Of a stretch of 64,000 nucleotides of DNA, positions 38,801 through 43,008 are shown piece after piece. The position numbers and the translations under genes are program-made. Position 1 is the first letter of the stretch. Each line of letters begins with the position of its first letter. This DNA comes from Rhabdophis nuchalis (taxonomy: Eukaryota; Chordata; Lepidosauria; Squamata; Natricidae): NCBI GenBank assembly GCA_039707465.1, contig CM077643.1:44210605-44274604 (forward strand), given 5' to 3'. The notes below the pieces were generated by a model. The model worked only from the letters and a program-made list of their open reading frames with translations, had not been told where the DNA came from and searched no databases.

Positions 38801-40042
38801 ATTGAATAGGGGCAGCTAGCATTGGGAAAGGCCTCGGAGGGATGCTGTTCTCGAGATTTGGACGTTCCAGTCTGCCCACCTCACAAGTGCCTGAGCCAGG
38901 AAAAGAAGGAACAGAACTGGAGGACAAGAAGTCAGGCCTGAGTCAAACATCAGTCGGGACTCAGACTTTTCCACACAGCAGTTCTGGCTTCCTAGATCCA
39001 ACAAGTAAGCAGTTCTTGGTTCCTTACTTTGCTAATCATGTCTTCACCTTTCTATCTAGGGCAGGAGTTACCAGCCCCTGGTCCGTGGACTGGTATCGGC
39101 CCACTAGGAACTGCATAAATGAGCGATGCTTCATCTGCGCATGCGCAGAACCTAGGTAGCACATGAAACTATCCCGCCCCTCCCCCAGCCCCCATTGCCC
39201 AAAAAGTTGTGGACCACTGATCTAAGAACTGCTTCCTCCTGATGTGGAAGTAGGATTTTGATTAGCAGCAAGCAAACTTCATGCGTTGACAAGAGAAGGA
39301 ATCATGACAGACTTCAATGGAGATTTAAATTCCAGTTCATTTGACTCTAGGGGTTCTGACCGTTCCCTAAAATTCATCACCATCAGTCCTACGACTCAGA
39401 AAGCAAAATAATATCTAAGGACTACAAGATCTCACTCTTCCATTTTTAGCTCTTGCTCTTATGAGAGAATCGTTACTGCTTCAGTGTTCAGTTTTACTGA
39501 TATTTCCCTGTTCTCTTCAATTGCTCGTATTATAAAGACTTTTTTTTTGCAACCCAGGGCCAACCAGCATAGCTTCTCTGGCTGTTGTGCAGCTTCTAAT
39601 ATTTTGACTGGAAAGTACTTTTTAGGGGCACTGCTGCCAAGCCTCACAATTTCCTTTCTGTTAAGTGATTTGGATTGGAGGGGGGGCATTTTTGAGATCT
39701 GTATCTAATTAGCAATTTAAGGAGATGAAGAATGCCACTCAATAGTGCTATTTTCAGCCCTATTCTCCCACCCCCACCACCCCTTCAAATGTTAGGTAGA
39801 TGTGAAGAATCAAAAGTGGACAGTTCTTCTGTAGTAACGGTTTTGTTTCCTGCCTAGTTGAGCTGGACCACAGAATCGACTTCGAGCTCAGGGAAGGCCT
39901 GGTGGAAAGCAGGTACTGGTCTGCCGTTACATCGCATACAGCTTACTGGTCATCAATGGACATCGCTCTTTTCCTTCTTACGTTCATGTACAAGCAGGAC
40001 CAAGAGGAGGATGACATCAAGACCCGCTTAGATTCTGTTTGA
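3900..40042 (+). CDS. DDHD1: DDHD1, phosphatidic acid-preferring phospholipase A1 (3' eleven coding exons)
   Basis: Intracellular phospholipase A1 that hydrolyses phosphatidic acid and phosphatidylinositol and yields lysolipids. Eleven exons (3900-4070, 20013-20141, 20998-21145, 22156-22262, 24522-24628, 29847-30109, 30583-30658, 33230-33379, 35679-35931, 38810-39004, 39858-40042) splice with AG/GT borders and matching phases into about 594 residues. Visible in order: a WWE-like segment ([17 protein letters not shown]), a lipase core with VVHGIGQ and the nucleophile motif SHSLG, then the DDHD domain ([43 protein letters not shown]). The family protein is about 900 residues, so roughly the first 300 (large first exon) lie upstream of the window. 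No frameshift or internal stop is seen. SEC23IP and DDHD2 are related, but the glycine-rich [16 protein letters not shown] segment and overall match fit DDHD1. Confidence 0.95.
5417..6170. mobile_element. MITE family A copy, split by a CR1
   Basis: Family A sequence before 5570 and after 5944 (CAAAGTTAATGGGAAAGCCAG, TGCAATGATTCACTTAA) surrounds a minus-strand CR1 end. The CR1 therefore inserted after the MITE. Confidence 0.5.
5571..5943 (-). mobile_element. CR1/L3-type LINE 3' end
   Basis: Minus strand: the last about 50 residues of ORF2 ([20 protein letters not shown] to FHQAGLA), a 3' UTR with the GGGCGGTGCACAGG box, and an A/T tail of ATTTTATTTT repeats at 5574-5610. Severely 5'-truncated. 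Confidence 0.85.
6845..7212. mobile_element. MITE family A copy
   Basis: Nearly full-length copy with GCTAAGCAAGACGTTTGTTAA, GGTGATCACGTGACCCTGG, TGATCACGTGACCATGGGGA and a degraded terminus TTTGTAAGTCAAAGA. It has diverged from the copy at 13629. Confidence 0.6.
7833..9809 (-). mobile_element. ORF1-only (half-L1, HAL1-like) L1 element with target-site duplication
   Basis: A minus-strand element flanked by an identical 15-bp duplication CAATGTTGACTCTTT (7818-7832 and 9810-9824). In its own sense it has a GC-rich 5' UTR of about 860 bp (9809 to 8949), an intact ORF1 (8948-8100), and then only about 265 bp of 3' UTR-like sequence ending near AATAAAAC and a short A-rich tail. No ORF2 (endonuclease or reverse transcriptase) sequence is seen. 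The intact 5' end plus duplication show that it inserted as this short unit. Half-L1 elements are known in mammals. A single internal deletion before or after insertion is the alternative. Confidence 0.75.
8100..8948 (-). CDS. L1 ORF1 protein (Transposase_22 family), intact frame
   Basis: A 282-residue L1 ORF1p-like protein: an RNA-binding, trimerising nucleic-acid chaperone of L1 ribonucleoproteins. Residues about 5-95 are a heptad-rich coiled coil ([20 protein letters not shown] onward). An RRM-like domain follows ([29 protein letters not shown]), then the C-terminal domain ([40 protein letters not shown]). The tail is basic (RLRSKK). The frame is open from ATG to stop with no frameshift, so the insertion is fairly young. 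No ORF2 follows. Confidence 0.85.
   Translation of the reverse strand: MAQETALASLEQRMASLETVIQTLVNEIQAQRAENINFKKELLDTRKQVLENTQKTEELEGGLVGVKGEIKNVTKEVGEIDGHVSRIDMERMTYFLRFQNVLEESGECLPDLMSTILADYLQKPKDEIRGDIDLAYRINSAYARINEAPREIHVKFVRRSTREEILRAQRENPLIYQQKTVTILKQIPRKIREARRKFSFLSKILFDHGIWFKWVTPEGMLVFWEGGRVRIKTVAEAEAFLKKYSSALGEDPGGTEGATAPPARGQGGEKEDTIAKRLRSKK
9884..10264. mobile_element. hAT family B copy (GATGGCGAACC ends)
   Basis: Starts CTGTGATGGTGAATC and ends TTTTGCCAACACTG, with 8-bp flanks CTTTAGCT and CATTAGAT (6 of 8 match). It belongs to the family at 45314, 53293 and 57587. No transposase frame is present. Confidence 0.6.
10695..10995 (-). mobile_element. CR1/L3-like LINE 3' end, diverged
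   Basis: Minus strand: residues [22 protein letters not shown] align by eye with the C-terminal [17 protein letters not shown] segment of the other CR1 copies, followed by a different 3' UTR (GTGACTGGGCGGCTTACAAG). Confidence 0.6.
11004..11092. mobile_element. hAT-type MITE fragment (ACTTCAACTCCCAGAATTCC family)
   Basis: Begins CAGGGATGTCCAAACTTGGG and contains GTGGACTTCAACTCCCAGAA. Related pieces lie at about 4690-4830, 41502-41603 and about 53150-53245. The right end is missing. Confidence 0.5.
11110..13620. other. DDHD1 intron, nothing recognised
   Basis: Several open frames exist around 12500-13070, but they overlap on both strands, are Pro/Ser-rich and match no family I know. I read them as chance. 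No splice-bordered exon of DDHD1 is expected here. Confidence 0.4.
13629..14012. mobile_element. MITE family A, full-length copy
   Basis: Both ends present: GGTAGTCCTTGACTTA at 13629 and ATCTAGGACTACC near 14010, an imperfect inverted pair. The interior has GATCATGTGATC, TCATGACTGCTGCTATGTC and CAAAGTCAATGGGGAAGCC. No coding capacity. Confidence 0.65.
14085..14275. mobile_element. MITE family A, partial copy
   Basis: A second, 5'-lacking copy just after the full-length one: CCTGGGACACTGCAACTGTC, GAATTTTGATCATGGAGA, and terminus TTGTAAATTGAGGACTATC. Confidence 0.55.
14280..15190. other. DDHD1 intron; possible repeat at 14705-14860
   Basis: Mostly unrecognised AT-rich sequence. TCTACTTTATTGTAGGG followed by GTCTGAAAGTACAAATCTCCC at about 14717-14770 resembles 31490-31550, so both may be copies of an unnamed retroelement end. 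Confidence 0.35.
15200..15645 (-). mobile_element. Old L3/CR1-like LINE 3' fragment
   Basis: Minus-strand sequence corresponding to the CR1/L3 C-terminal and 3' UTR region (GTGCAGGGTGGCAAAATTC, CATGTAGAGCTTTATAGCTAA on plus). Many stops; an ancient copy. Confidence 0.5.
15650..20012. other. DDHD1 intron, no feature recognised
   Basis: About 4.3 kb of AT-rich intron. I see no tRNA, LINE, MITE or convincing reading frame. Short T or A tracts only. Confidence 0.45.
20013..20141 (+). CDS. DDHD1: DDHD1 exon
   Basis: Acceptor CTACAG at 20012 and donor GTAAAA at 20142, phase 1 on both sides. It encodes [14 protein letters not shown] through KLGFSK, a highly conserved stretch between the WWE-like part and the lipase core. 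The intron before it is about 16 kb and holds most of the mobile elements listed here. Confidence 0.93.
20998..21145 (+). CDS. DDHD1: DDHD1 exon: start of lipase core
   Basis: Acceptor TCTGCAG at 20997 and donor GTAAGTG at 21146, entering in phase 1 and leaving in phase 2. It encodes [18 protein letters not shown] and the strand [12 protein letters not shown], which begins the alpha/beta-hydrolase-like core and probably forms the oxyanion-hole region. Confidence 0.93.
21146..22155. other. DDHD1 intron, no feature recognised
   Basis: Unique-looking AT-rich intron. Part of 21780-22020 loosely recalls degraded L3-type LINE 3' sequence (AGGTGGAGCTACAAAGAAGG), but not enough to call. Confidence 0.4.
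22156..22262 (+). CDS. DDHD1: DDHD1 exon
   Basis: Acceptor TCTAG at 22155 and donor GTATTT at 22263, phase 2 to phase 1. It encodes [14 protein letters not shown] through [17 protein letters not shown], a conserved part of the lipase core. The following intron is almost filled by one CR1 insertion. Confidence 0.93.
22552..24452 (-). mobile_element. CR1/L3-type LINE, long 5'-truncated copy in a DDHD1 intron
   Basis: Minus strand, opposite to DDHD1. It runs from an A/T tail at about 22552-22572 through the 3' UTR (GGGACTAAGGGCGGTGTACA) and most of the reverse transcriptase to about 24452, where similarity to the 43009-45305 copy stops. It makes up about 84% of this intron. Confidence 0.9.
22738..24081 (-). 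pseudogene. CR1 ORF2 reverse transcriptase, frame-shifted at its N-terminal side
   Basis: An uninterrupted 447-residue frame with the RT motifs in order: [48 protein letters not shown] (motif A), [28 protein letters not shown] (catalytic YADD), then the C-terminal [10 protein letters not shown] and APALWNDL region. Upstream sequence ([14 protein letters not shown]) continues in another frame near 24080-24254, so a frameshift separates it. The endonuclease domain is absent because the copy is 5'-truncated. It could not support its own movement. Confidence 0.88.
24522..24628 (+). CDS. DDHD1: DDHD1 exon
   Basis: Acceptor CATTTTAG at 24521 after a T-rich tract and donor GTATGTG at 24629, phase 1 to phase 0. 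It encodes [16 protein letters not shown] through [17 protein letters not shown]1 element ends only about 70 bp upstream, so the polypyrimidine tract and branch point lie in the short unique remainder. Confidence 0.93.
24629..25471. other. DDHD1 intron, nothing recognised
   Basis: AT-rich sequence with a short (GTT)n run at about 24648-24666. No repeat family recognised. Confidence 0.4.
25472..25590. repeat. Near-perfect 119-bp palindrome (56-bp arms, 7-nt loop)
   Basis: Left arm 25472-25527 and right arm 25535-25590 are reverse complements at 53 of 56 positions with no gaps, around the loop CTTACAA. An RNA from either strand would fold into one long hairpin, and on + it would be part of the DDHD1 pre-mRNA. 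It could be a palindromic MITE, a local inverted duplication or a hairpin RNA source. I do not recognise the family. Confidence 0.85.
26030..27720 (-). mobile_element. L2-type LINE fragment
   Basis: Minus strand. Frame 26752-26462 reads [36 protein letters not shown] and [11 protein letters not shown], the typical L2-clade segment after the RT core. Frame 27689-27408 carries [12 protein letters not shown] (N-terminal RT side). Stops and frameshifts lie between. The 3' end at about 26030 has TTTATTGTCATTGTATGTA. Confidence 0.75.
27720..29846. other. DDHD1 intron with one unassigned frame
   Basis: Apart from the open frame at 28176-28451 (listed separately), nothing recognised. Confidence 0.4.
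28176..28451 (+). pseudogene. Unassigned 91-codon frame, possible retrocopy fragment
   Basis: The frame has balanced, protein-like composition ([43 protein letters not shown]) and ends at a TGA. I do not recognise it. It does not match DDHD1 and lacks good splice borders, so it may be a decayed retrocopy or chance. No poly-A tail is seen downstream. Confidence 0.2.
29847..30109 (+). CDS. DDHD1: DDHD1 exon: catalytic serine (SHSLG)
   Basis: Acceptor AAACAG at 29846 and donor GTAAGAA at 30110, phase 0 to phase 2. It encodes [16 protein letters not shown], the G-x-S-x-G-type nucleophile elbow SHSLG (Ser codon 29952-29954) and the helical [17 protein letters not shown] region. The serine is intact, so nothing here suggests loss of enzyme activity. 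Confidence 0.95.
30583..30658 (+). CDS. DDHD1: DDHD1 exon
   Basis: A short exon with acceptor CTCCTAG at 30582 and donor GTATGA at 30659, phase 2 to phase 0. It encodes [12 protein letters not shown] through TPALKFK, a predicted helix linking the catalytic core to the DDHD domain. Confidence 0.92.
30660..31440. other. DDHD1 intron, nothing recognised
   Basis: AT-rich intron without a recognisable element. The next 200 bp (to about 31640) hold the possible retroelement end shared with 14705-14860. Confidence 0.4.
31695..31885. mobile_element. hAT family C MITE with perfect 8-bp duplication
   Basis: Starts CACGGGTGGGTTGCT and ends AGCAACCCACTTCTG (inverted ends), flanked on both sides by CTCTGGAC (31687-31694, 31886-31893). 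The interior has GAACCGGT boxes. A second copy lies at 51250-51485. Confidence 0.85.
32071..32832 (+). mobile_element. CR1/L3-type LINE 3' end with long (ATT)n tail
   Basis: Plus strand, same sense as DDHD1. ORF2 C-terminal part ([48 protein letters not shown]), 3' UTR with CTGTGCACCGCCCCGAGTCC, and an (ATT)n tail of about 80 bp. Confidence 0.9.
32752..32832. repeat. (ATT)n microsatellite
   Basis: About 27 uninterrupted trinucleotide units directly at the 3' end of the CR1 copy. It apparently expanded from the element's own ATT tail. Confidence 0.95.
33230..33379 (+). CDS. DDHD1: DDHD1 exon: start of DDHD domain
   Basis: Acceptor CCATAG at 33229 and donor GTGAGTG at 33380, phase 0 on both sides (150 bp). 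It encodes [19 protein letters not shown] through NIFHPTDPV, the strongly conserved opening of the DDHD domain with the first conserved Asp and His positions. Confidence 0.94.
33860..34440 (+). mobile_element. CR1-type LINE ORF2 fragment, decayed
   Basis: Plus-strand frames show [20 protein letters not shown], matching the GPDGIHPRVLKELAD-type start of CR1 RT. Further on, decayed [19 protein letters not shown] sequence corresponds to motif A (YLDFSKAFD). Several stops. Confidence 0.65.
34650..35678. other. DDHD1 intron, nothing recognised
   Basis: AT-rich. A TATTTATTTATGTATTTATTA run at about 34772 may be the tail of a lost LINE. No exon candidates. Confidence 0.4.
35679..35931 (+). CDS. DDHD1: DDHD1 exon: DDHD domain
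   Basis: Acceptor TTTGCAG at 35678 and donor GTAACT at 35932, phase 0 to phase 1. It encodes [36 protein letters not shown], a Ser/Thr/Pro-rich linker ([13 protein letters not shown]) and [17 protein letters not shown]. Confidence 0.94.
35980..36180. mobile_element. hAT-like MITE
   Basis: Starts CAGTGGTTCTTAAA and ends TTTTAAAACCCTCCG. The flanks CTCTAAAG (35972-35979) and CTCTAAAA (36181-36188) match at 7 of 8 positions. The right inverted end is degraded. Confidence 0.5.
36440..36655. mobile_element. MITE family A-like copy, diverged
   Basis: TAATCCTCATTTAGTGACTG at the left and GTTGCTAAATGAAGACTACC at the right, with CACTTCGCTTAACAACCAAG inside. A shorter relative of family A. Confidence 0.45.
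36787..37854. mobile_element. hAT/Charlie-type DNA element with perfect 8-bp duplication
   Basis: Ends CAGGGGTCCCCAACCCCCGG and GTTGGGGACCCCTG, flanked by CCATAGAT on both sides (36779-36786, 37855-37862). GC-rich left half, a polypurine tract at 37324-37672, and a right end with family A-like GTTAAGTGAGTTT. Open frames here are low-complexity products of the purine tract or GC-rich DNA, so I call none of them genes. Confidence 0.85.
37324..37672. repeat. Polypurine (GA-rich) tract with (CA)n
   Basis: Almost pure A/G on + (AGAGA, GAAAGAAAG) with a short (CA)n at about 37410-37432. Mirror-symmetric runs could form H-DNA. Translations of the opposite strand give Ser/Leu/Phe-rich artefacts. Confidence 0.9.
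37918..38250 (+). mobile_element. CR1-type LINE fragment
   Basis: Plus strand. Decayed frame containing [21 protein letters not shown] and [17 protein letters not shown] residues, matching the end of CR1 ORF2. Stops and frameshifts throughout. Confidence 0.6.
38260..38809. other. DDHD1 intron, nothing recognised
   Basis: No repeat or RNA gene recognised between the CR1 fragment and the next exon. Confidence 0.4.
38810..39004 (+). CDS. DDHD1: DDHD1 exon: Gly-rich segment and variable linker
   Basis: Acceptor GAATAG at 38809 and donor GTAAGC at 39005, phase 1 on both sides. It encodes [19 protein letters not shown] followed by a low-complexity Ser/Glu-rich linker ending SSGFLDPT. The leftover A joins TT of the next exon to give Ile, so direct splicing to 39858 is in frame. 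In mammals an extra alternative segment is known at this junction. I see no counterpart in the intron between. Confidence 0.92.
39062..39219. mobile_element. hAT/Charlie-type MITE
   Basis: CAGGAGTTACCAGCCCCTGG to AAAAGTTGTGGACCACTG, with GTCCGTGGACTGGTATCGG inside. Flanks ATCTAGGG and ATCTAAGA match at 6 of 8 positions. Same broad family as 36787-37854. Confidence 0.65.
39228..39857. other. Last DDHD1 intron, nothing recognised
   Basis: Searched by eye for an alternative DDHD1 exon; none seen. A T-rich run at 39539-39547 only. Confidence 0.45.
39858..40042 (+). CDS. DDHD1: DDHD1 last coding exon
   Basis: Acceptor TGCCTAG at 39857, stop TGA at 40040-40042. It encodes [20 protein letters not shown] and [20 protein letters not shown], the C-terminal DDHD motif with conserved Asp and His, followed by a short acidic tail ending TRLDSV. 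Confidence 0.95.
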
Positions 40043-40870
40043 TTAGGGATAGGGCAGGAATTAAGGAGGAGTGGGAAGGGGAGAAAGGATGAAACATGAC
40101 AATTGGCACAAAAAGCGTCTGACAACATCTGTTTTTAAGGCATGATGGTTTCAGTTTAAATGCATGTCTGATTTCCTTCCTTCCAAGATTATTTGTCCTT
40201 CAGTGCACATATCCATTTCTGTGCTAATTGAGGCCTTCTTGAAAGATCATTCTCAGCTCCCACCCTTCCAGCTTTCAAATAAGCCAGCAGTAGTTGTTTT
40301 AGCATCCATGTAGAATAACATCTTTGCAGATTAACATATCTGTTTAAGAGTAGCTGCTTTTTTTTAAATACAGAGACTAATCTGTTACAATGGATTTTGT
40401 TTTCATTTAAGAGAAATGCCTGCAGATCTAAAAGAGCCATGTTCTGTGTCCTTTGTATGAGTTAAATTAAGAAGCAAATGGGTACTGCTGCCCTCGATTG
40501 CATTGAAACCCCATCAAGCAAGTGGCAGATGCAAAGGGTGTAACAAAACTCATTCCATGTACTAAAACTGGCAAGCACTCCTTAATGTTTGAAAATATTG
40601 TAACAATAATTTATTATTACCTCTTACTGTTTGTTTTCTCCAATGTATTAAAAATGTTAGTTTTCTACAGTTTTTTTTCTTTTTTTTTCTTTGAAGCAGA
40701 GGAACATAATTTCAAAAAAAACCACATTTATTTTCTACAGTGTTAAAACTTTATTCCTCAAATGACACATGTCATACCTTTGTACTATTTCAATGGAGCT
40801 ATGGACACTGTGGCACACTTTTCAGTATTTTTTTCATTAAAAATAAACTTTTGTGATATCACACAAGCAT
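40043..40870 (+). other. DDHD1: DDHD1 3' UTR with polyadenylation signal
   Basis: About 800 bases of AT-rich sequence after the stop codon, ending in AATAAA at 40842-40847, the first strong signal seen after the stop. The exact cleavage site cannot be read from the sequence. The tail after 40870 is unremarkable until 41500. Confidence 0.6.
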
Positions 40871-41490
40871 TATTTGTTAAATCCTGTTTCTCCAAGATAA
40901 GTTAGGCTTTCTCTTTGATTTTGGCATATGTTTATATGTTGCTGTCTTCTCAATTTGCAAAATACCTACACTCAACTTCTTGGAGACTAAGTGGCAGAAA
41001 GTAAGTCTTAATTTGTGGTTCCTCATATCAAGCAGATTCTTAAGATGAGTGTTTGACTTTGAACAATTAGACCATTGTTAAGCTCTTTTGATAAAATGAT
41101 GCTGGCTAGAATCCAAAGAAGAGGCACTCGTACTCAACTACATTTTTCTTTCAGCTATTCAGGCTGTAAATGAAGCCATCTGCTTTTCACACTGCAGGGT
41201 GTTTGCTTCTTCACAAGGGCAACTGCTGCAGTCTAAAAACTCTTAAAAGTATTTCTTCGTTCCTTCTTCAACAAGACTCGCTCAGTTCCTTCCCTCACAT
41301 GCATCCTCCTTCATTTTGCATGCAGTGTTATCCCTAAATCTGTAAATGTGACACCGAATTTACTTGATTTATATATCAATTCAGTCTTTATTCTTGGATA
41401 TTCAGGGAACTTGGAAGAAAACATTGAATAAAATTTAGGAAAACATAAAAACATGATCAATGATATAATTACCACCAGTACTTGGACAGA
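40870..41490. other. Intergenic, nothing recognised
   Basis: Sequence after the DDHD1 polyadenylation signal. No repeat or frame I can support. Confidence 0.4.
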
Positions 41491-41501
41491 AGGTTCTAAA
41501 T

Positions 41502-41603
41502 CAGGGGTGTCCAACCTTGGCGACTTTTAAGGCTTGTGGACTGCAAGTAGGCTGCCTGGTGAATTCTGGGAGTCTTACAAGTTGCCAAAGTTGGAGACGT
41601 TTG
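41502..41603. mobile_element. hAT-type palindromic MITE with 8-bp duplication
   Basis: CAGGGGTGTCCAACCTTGGC to GTTGCCAAAGTTGGAGACG, flanked by TTCTAAAT (41494-41501) and TTCTAAAC (41604-41611). Same family as 11004. Confidence 0.7.
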
Positions 41604-41764
41604 TTCTAAACCATAGAGTCTACGTGTGCCATAGATTTGCCACCACTGCCATAGACTTAAAAGCCATTAATCAGAATCATAAAGCTTCCCTAAGAAGTGG
41701 CCTCCACAAAGTCATACTCTCTGTATTTAGGGATGAAGCTCACAGGCTGAGAACCAAGGCTTCA

Positions 41765-42445
41765 GTGTGGTATATCTGGATTATTGCAACTCTCTCTACA
41801 TGGGGCTCCCCTTGAGGTGTACCCGGAGGCTTCAGTTGGTCCAGAATGCAGCCGCGCGAGCAATTATGGGCACCTCTAGGTTTGCCCACGTAACACCGCT
41901 CTTGCGCGAGCTGCACTGGCTACCTGTCGTCTTCCGGGTGCGCTTCAAGGTGTTAATTACCATCTTCAAAGCGCTCCATGGCTCGGGACCTAGCTACCTG
42001 CGGGATCGGATCCTGCCCCATACATCCTCACGGCCGATTCGCTCCCACAGAGAGGGACTTCTCCGGGTGCCGTCCACTAGACTTTGTCAGCGGGCGACGC
42101 CCAGGGGAAGGGCCTTCTCTGTGGCGGGCCCAGCCCTCTGGAATGACCTTCCCCCCGATATCAGGACAACCACGGACCTCCGCTCCTTCCGCTTAAAATT
42201 AAAGACACACTTTTTTCGTCTGGCCGGCCTTGGGTAGTCTCTTTTTAGGTTAGGGGTTTTTAGGGGTAATTTTTAGTTTAGTTTATGGGTTTTAGTGCAG
42301 GATCAATTTAATCTATTTTTAATTTTGTATTTTGTATTTGTCTGTGGTTTTATTTGTATTTTTAATTGCCTGACCCCCGCCTCGAGTCCCCTTGGGGAGA
42401 GAGAGCGGGATATAAAATTAAATTATTATTATTTATTATTATTAT
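41765..42445 (+). mobile_element. CR1/L3-type LINE 3' end
   Basis: Plus strand. [20 protein letters not shown] to FRLAGLG, 3' UTR with CCTCGAGTCCCCTTGGGGAG, and an ATTATT tail at 42421-42445. The C-terminal frame is open for 156 codons. Confidence 0.9.
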
Positions 42446-42697
42446 CTTAACTGTAACATGGATGGTAGCATCCATCTGTAGCAATACTACGTATATATCT
42501 ACCTATAATTCTTTCAGATCAAATCATTATGCATAGAACTGTGATCTGGGGACTTGTAATAACCTGATGCCCTTAACTGTGCTAGGGAAGGAAGAATATG
42601 ACTTGGACAAAAAGCAATTTAAATAAAGTGCCCCCCCCCCCCCCCCAAATGCAGAAAGTCAAAATTTTGGCCAGGGTGAAAGAATAACTAATATTCT

Positions 42698-42950
42698 TTG
42701 TGCTCTCTGGGCTTGCTTGTTTTCTTGCAGCCATTTCATTACCCAAACTAGATGACATCATCAGTGCTAGCAAGGTGTGCAGTTTGCTGTCATTCTTAGA
42801 TTGGGCTGTTTGCTGTTGGCTTCTATCTCGTAAGACCACCCCACTAACACAGACAGGCAAGCCATTAGAATATAAACTGACAGCAAAGAGGACCCCTTGC
42901 TAGTACTGATGATGTTACCTAGCAAGAAAACAAGCTCAGAGAGCACCAAG
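42698..42950. repeat. Imperfect 253-bp palindrome, probable PLE terminus pair with hammerhead-like core
   Basis: The left half (GTGCTCTCTGGGCTTG, then TTTTCTTGCAG) is the inverse of the right half (AAGAAAACAAGCTCAGAGAG). The inner arms TGCTAGCAAGG/CTTGCTAGTA also pair. On minus, CTGATGA (42764-42758), a pairable GTCATC/GGGTAAT region and GAAA follow one another, hammerhead-like. The plus copy has lost the GAAA part. Assignment to PLEs is inference from resemblance. Confidence 0.5.
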
Positions 42951-43008
42951 GGCCCCTCATGAAAAAATAACTCACTGGTGTTTTTTACTTACATAGACCC
43001 TCAGCACA

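Noticed and set aside
39901..40042. Possible alternative terminus or pseudogene of DDHD1
   Set aside because: The frame is intact, conserved and ends in a stop followed by a normal 3' UTR.
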